The notes under the pieces: model-generated
Told to the model about the DNA's origin: nothing
Databases searched by the model: none
The model's input: only the letters and a program-made list of their open reading frames with translations
NCBI GenBank assembly: GCA_028284415.1
Contig: JANQRU010000004.1
Location: forward strand, 620,001 to 684,000
DNA length: 64,000 bases
Direction of reading: 5' to 3'
Origin: Pyrinomonadaceae bacterium
Lineage (GTDB): Bacteria; Acidobacteriota; Blastocatellia; Pyrinomonadales; Pyrinomonadaceae
In this document: positions 60,591-64,000 of the stretch, one piece after another
How the letters are laid out: each line of letters opens with the position of its first letter
Position numbering within the stretch: the stretch's first letter is position 1
Program-made: the position numbers and the translations under genes

Positions 60591-60895
60591 AATGCGAACT
60601 TCCTTATTATTACTTGCAAGATTTATTATGAAAAGCCCTTAAAAGCTAAGCTTCTTTGAAAAAAGATTATAAAGTTGTGTTTAAATTAAAATTCAAAAAA
60701 ACAGACTTTTAATTGTTGGGTTATACGCGAATTTAGATTCTCGTTAACAATTGATGGTTGCTTTTTAGAATCAGTCTTGGTCAACTTTCCAACAAACTTC
60801 CGAATTATACAGGCAAAAGTTAAAAAAATAAAAAGCCTCAAAGAGTTTTTGGGCTTTGTTTAATTATAAAATGTTCTTGTTTCGGGGATATATTT
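60591..60895. other. Intergenic stretch with a terminator
   Basis: About 300 nt. No gene is seen. AAAAGCC (60831-60837) and GGGCTTT (60851-60857) form a stem on the minus strand with a T run, ending the immunity-like gene transcript. The rest probably holds the bamA promoter. Confidence 0.5.
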
Positions 60896-61276
60896 TTATA
60901 AGGTTGATTTATTCTTGATATTTTCTTCGATCCTTTCAACTAAATTCCAGTCAACATCCAAACCTAAATTCTCAGCCTCTTCACACAGTTTAAATAATTG
61001 CTGGTCTAATCCTTCATCATTTCCAAAAAGCTTTTTGTATCTACCAATTAGAATGGATAGCCAATAATATTTACCGTAAAACATGTCTAGTTCGTCTTTC
61101 GGCGTTTCCACGAATTCAGGAAGATAATTTAACGCAAAATAATTCTTTGCTGATTCAAATAGGTTTTTATCCTGAAGCAAATCCTGTTCAATTTTTACAC
61201 CTTTTGAATTTAGCAACGATATAAACTGCGTTTTGTTAAGCGAGTCCTTAAACTCTATTCTCTTGATTGCTTCCAT
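60896..61276 (-). CDS. Hypothetical protein, probable immunity protein
   Basis: This is a 126-residue acidic, helix-rich cytosolic protein (LLNSKGVKIEQDLLQDKNLF, ENLGLDVDWNLVERIEENIK). No family is recognised. It follows the polymorphic-toxin-like gene by 13 nt (or 4 nt if GTG at 61283-61285 is used), the position usual for an immunity gene. Small acidic helical proteins in that position usually neutralise the toxin's tip, but this is inference from position and composition. Confidence 0.6.
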   Translation of the reverse strand: MEAIKRIEFKDSLNKTQFISLLNSKGVKIEQDLLQDKNLFESAKNYFALNYLPEFVETPKDELDMFYGKYYWLSILIGRYKKLFGNDEGLDQQLFKLCEEAENLGLDVDWNLVERIEENIKNKSTL

Positions 61277-61289
61277 TTTTTCCACGACA

Positions 61290-63254
61290 TTATTCTGGGA
61301 AATATTTTACATTAATGTCAATTCCGTTTTCCTTGAAAAATCTCTTCAATTGATTTACCGCTTCTTTGTCTGAAACTAACCATTCTACCTTCAAGCCATT
61401 GTGTTTAGCGGCTTGAACTTGTCGGACAGCTTCATCAAGAATTTTTCTTCTTAAAAACTCAGGCTTGTCATAAACCTTATAAATTGATGAATTCGGCTGC
61501 ATTACCAGCTTTCCATCTTGTAATACAGATTTGTTAAGATTCTCAAATTGAACGTATCCGCCATTCGGATGCTTTATATAATAACTCTCGTCATTAGGAT
61601 TTATTTTTCTCTCAAAAGCATCAACCCTTGAATTACTTTGAGGAACACGCCTCCCCCAGAAACCTTCTCCGTGAGGTCTGGCATCTATTTCAAGAATTCC
61701 CCATTTTATTTTGGTTGGATACTCACCCGGCGTTTTTGGAACATTTATTTCATTTACATCAAAGTTTTTTATCTCAACTTCGTCAATTTTTTTGCCAAGC
61801 TGTATCATTGCCCCGCGATATAAGTTTTCTACATGAGGTTTTATTCTATTACCGAACTCGTTCACCATTTGATTGGCAAATTCTGAAAATTTAACCGCAC
61901 CATTTTTAACTTTATTTCCTGCAACGATTGCCATATCAGCCAAAATATCCGCGGGAATACCGCTATACATTTGCGTAGCTAATTTTCTTCTCGCTCTTTG
62001 GCTGGCAATATTAGCGGCTTCGTCAGAAAAAGTTTCAGCAAATTTTGCGGCAGTGTTTAATTTAGCTAGTTTTGCTTTTTCTAGTATTTCTGTTCCGGTT
62101 TTAGTCTTAGCTAAAATGCTTCCAGCTTTGCCGATTCCTTTACCAAGTAAAATCTCAATAATTGCTGAACCGACTAATTCACCAAGCATTTCAGATTTTT
62201 CATGCGGCGGAGCGTTTTTAAATTTTTCCCAAGTTTTACCCAGTTCATTTTTGAGAGCATTAAAAGTCTCAACCGGATTTGAAACGATTTGCCAGAGTGC
62301 TTTCATCGTTCCGGGTAAATCTGTTACTAAGCCGATCGTTCCTTTAATTGAATTAAATGCTCCTTTAACAACTCCGCGTATAAATGCGGAAACCTCGTTG
62401 TTATTCATCGCATCGTAGTAAACTTTCTCAACGCGATTAGCTTTTTCCTGAACACTTATGCGAGCAATCTTTATCCTGAGAATATCGGCAATACTCAAAT
62501 CAAATCTTGCCGAATTGCCTGAAACTCGTAAATTTTGAACCTTAACTCCTGCCTCTTTTGCCAATGAGAGAATTTCCCTAAAATGATGTCCTTTTAGATT
62601 CCCGCCGCCATAAGCACTCTTGATAAGTGAAAACAAAGCATTATCCTGAACGCTCAAATTAGGAGCGTTCGATAAATTTACAAAAAATGGTTTGAGTTGA
62701 TTTGGGTCGGTTGGTATTCCGATTTTTGAAGTTAAAACTTCTGCTTGCCTCGCTAATTGCTCAAGATTAATTTTTTGAATTTGCCCGTTGTTAAAAGACT
62801 CAGAATTATTTGTGGATTGAGGTAAAGAGTATTCTTTTCCACGTCGCAATTTCCCGCCTTGTGCAATGAATTCATTTTGAAGTGCCTTGAGATATTTTAC
62901 TTGATTCGCGTTAAGCACATAAGATTGTGTCCCTCTTTCCAATTCGCCTAGTTTAATTTTTTTGCTGTCTTTTGGAGAAGGATCATCCTTTGAAAATTTA
63001 AATTCCAGCGGACTGTTCACATATCTTTCGACAAATTTTCTTTGTTGTTCAGTTCCATCCAAACCAGCTTCGCTTGTTGCTTCGAGTAAAAATCGTTTGT
63101 GAATTTCTTTGGGTGATTCATTTTTGCTAACTCGGACTGAAACAGTATTGTTTTTCGGAAAAAATTTATCTTGGAGAAGAGCTTGCCAATTATAGTTTTT
63201 GGCTTCGATTCTATTTGTGAGAAATTGTGAATTGTTGTTGAGTTCTTGAATCAT
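61290..63254 (-). CDS. Polymorphic-toxin-like protein with C-terminal nuclease-type domain
   Basis: This is a 654-residue protein without signal peptide. The N-terminal part (about 1-280) is polar and unrelated to known families. A region of hydrophobic helices and Gly (about 290-450; GTIGLVTDLPGTMKALWQIV, VGSAIIEILLGKGIGKAGSI) resembles the pre-toxin or membrane segment of polymorphic toxins. The last about 100 residues (EFLRRKILDEAVRQVQAAKH and VEWLVSDKEAVNQLKRFFKE) look like the end of restriction-endonuclease-fold toxins of the Tox-REase-5 kind. I do not see a clear catalytic ExK motif. It is followed directly by a probable immunity gene. The start at ATG is chosen over a TTG four codons earlier. 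Confidence 0.65.
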   Translation of the reverse strand: MIQELNNNSQFLTNRIEAKNYNWQALLQDKFFPKNNTVSVRVSKNESPKEIHKRFLLEATSEAGLDGTEQQRKFVERYVNSPLEFKFSKDDPSPKDSKKIKLGELERGTQSYVLNANQVKYLKALQNEFIAQGGKLRRGKEYSLPQSTNNSESFNNGQIQKINLEQLARQAEVLTSKIGIPTDPNQLKPFFVNLSNAPNLSVQDNALFSLIKSAYGGGNLKGHHFREILSLAKEAGVKVQNLRVSGNSARFDLSIADILRIKIARISVQEKANRVEKVYYDAMNNNEVSAFIRGVVKGAFNSIKGTIGLVTDLPGTMKALWQIVSNPVETFNALKNELGKTWEKFKNAPPHEKSEMLGELVGSAIIEILLGKGIGKAGSILAKTKTGTEILEKAKLAKLNTAAKFAETFSDEAANIASQRARRKLATQMYSGIPADILADMAIVAGNKVKNGAVKFSEFANQMVNEFGNRIKPHVENLYRGAMIQLGKKIDEVEIKNFDVNEINVPKTPGEYPTKIKWGILEIDARPHGEGFWGRRVPQSNSRVDAFERKINPNDESYYIKHPNGGYVQFENLNKSVLQDGKLVMQPNSSIYKVYDKPEFLRRKILDEAVRQVQAAKHNGLKVEWLVSDKEAVNQLKRFFKENGIDINVKYFPE

Positions 63255-63356
63255 CGCTTTAAACAAAAAAATTACGAATAAATTTTAGGTTAAAAAATCC
63301 CTTTACTTATTCGTAATTATCGGCGTTTTTGTTAAAAAGTTTCTCTTTATAAGAAC

Positions 63357-64000
63357 TCAGCTTGTTGCTACTGCATCTTTTTTCTTAGTCTTTTTCAAAG
63401 GTCTGAGTAAAAGTTTGTTCTCTTCGCAGTAAACCTCCACAATACTCTCCTTATCCAATTCGCCTTGGATCAATGCTTCAGAAAGTTCATCCTCGACATA
63501 TTTTTGCAAAGCACGGCGAAGCGGTCTTGCACCGTAACTTCGGTCAGCACAGGTTTTTTCAATTAACCATTGCTTAGCTTCTTTAGTCAGTTGAACCTGC
63601 AATGAGTGTTGCTCAAGAATTGTATTTAATTCGCCAACTTGTAGATCAATAATCTGAGTCAGGTCTTCATCGGATAATTCGTCGAAGACGATTATCTCAT
63701 CAAGACGATTGATAAACTCCGGTGCAAATGTTCGCTTAACCTCCGATAAAACTTGCTCTTCCATTTTTTCGCGGGAAGCATCTTCGCTTGCTTGGAATCC
63801 AAGCGTTGCACGCTTCTGAATAAATCTTGCCCCGATATTGGAAGTCATTATGAAAACGGCATTCTTACAATCAATTTCATTGCCGTGCGAATCGGTTAAT
63901 TTTCCATCTTCAAAAACCTGCAAAAGCACATTGAATAAATCGGGATGAGCTTTTTCAACTTCATCAAAAAGCACGATTGCATAAGGCGTTTGGCGAAGCC
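63357..64000 (-). CDS. ClpC-type AAA+ ATPase, C-terminal part (truncated by window edge)
   Basis: The frame continues past the window end. The visible 214 residues are the second AAA module of a Clp ATPase: LRQTPYAIVLFDEVEKAHPD (Walker B), AVFIMTSNIGARFIQKRATL (sensor 1), FAPEFINRLDEIIVFDELSD (arginine finger region) and the D2-small domain motif DRSYGARPLRRALQKYVED (sensor 2). It is closer to ClpC than ClpB in the tail, but this cannot be settled without the N-terminal and M domains. ClpC unfolds proteins for ClpP. The Lys-rich end (KKTKKKDAVATS) lies after the last conserved strand. Confidence 0.88.
   Translation of the reverse strand, partial: LRQTPYAIVLFDEVEKAHPDLFNVLLQVFEDGKLTDSHGNEIDCKNAVFIMTSNIGARFIQKRATLGFQASEDASREKMEEQVLSEVKRTFAPEFINRLDEIIVFDELSDEDLTQIIDLQVGELNTILEQHSLQVQLTKEAKQWLIEKTCADRSYGARPLRRALQKYVEDELSEALIQGELDKESIVEVYCEENKLLLRPLKKTKKKDAVATS

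Noticed and set aside
61873..62418. 181-codon plus-strand frame opposite the toxin-like gene
   Set aside because: Hydrophobic complement of the pre-toxin helices; no start signal and no family match.
1..64000. tRNA, rRNA, CRISPR arrays, insertion sequences and replication origin
   Set aside because: I looked for conserved tRNA and rRNA stretches, regular spacer repeats, transposase motifs and DnaA-box clusters and found none convincing.

Overview
The window reads as one chromosomal segment of an AT-rich, diderm (outer-membrane-bearing) bacterium. Genes for LPS and outer-membrane biogenesis (bamA, two Skp/OmpH paralogues, fabZ, lpxA, lpxI), a TonB-dependent receptor and several outer-membrane barrels are present. 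The gene mix (Acidobacteria-style anti-sigma/CHAT-TPR loci, XrtA-type polysaccharide deacetylase, GlpX, seven-iron ferredoxin) suggests an Acidobacteriota member, perhaps Blastocatellia. That assignment is inference; no rRNA or tRNA gene is present to fix it.

Layout. 1-7.7 kb: housekeeping genes, mostly on the minus strand (aspS start, cdsA, uppS, truA, pyrE, def) with small hypothetical genes and a DEDDh exonuclease. 7.7-20.3 kb: a minus-strand surface-polysaccharide cluster (GT39 mannosyltransferase-like protein, methyltransferase, two NodB-type deacetylases, one fused to a GT2 glycosyltransferase, FAD oxidoreductase, hexapeptide acetyltransferase, Gfo/Idh dehydrogenase, DegT aminotransferase, WecB epimerase). 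This half is peppered with short inverted-repeat elements of at least five families. They sit between genes, form gene ends and in two places lie in frame inside genes. 20.4-28 kb: TonB receptor, M74 endopeptidase-like protein, STM3941-family protein, ferredoxin, GlpX and a B12-binding radical SAM protein.

28.07-46.0 kb is the most striking part. It is an 18-kb, all-minus-strand locus holding an ECF-like sigma factor, a membrane anti-sigma-like protein, an exported TPR-CHAT (caspase-like) protein, eight tandem paralogous exported proteins of two families (here called A and B), and a three-gene operon with a predicted outer-membrane barrel. Eight of the transcription units carry the same bipartite upstream motif, CGACACATT-N13-TCAGTT, with the spacer fixed at exactly 13 nt. 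I propose this is the promoter read by the locus's own sigma factor, so that the locus is one self-contained envelope regulon.

46-64 kb: DUF2085 membrane protein, small protein plus subtilisin-like protease, a duplicated Arg/Asp/Asn-rich exported protein, rsmI, an outer-membrane barrel, an M28 aminopeptidase, the lpxI-lpxA-fabZ-skp-skp-bamA block, a polymorphic toxin with a likely immunity gene, and the 3' part of a clpC-type gene. No insertion sequence, prophage, CRISPR array, rRNA or tRNA gene was recognised.
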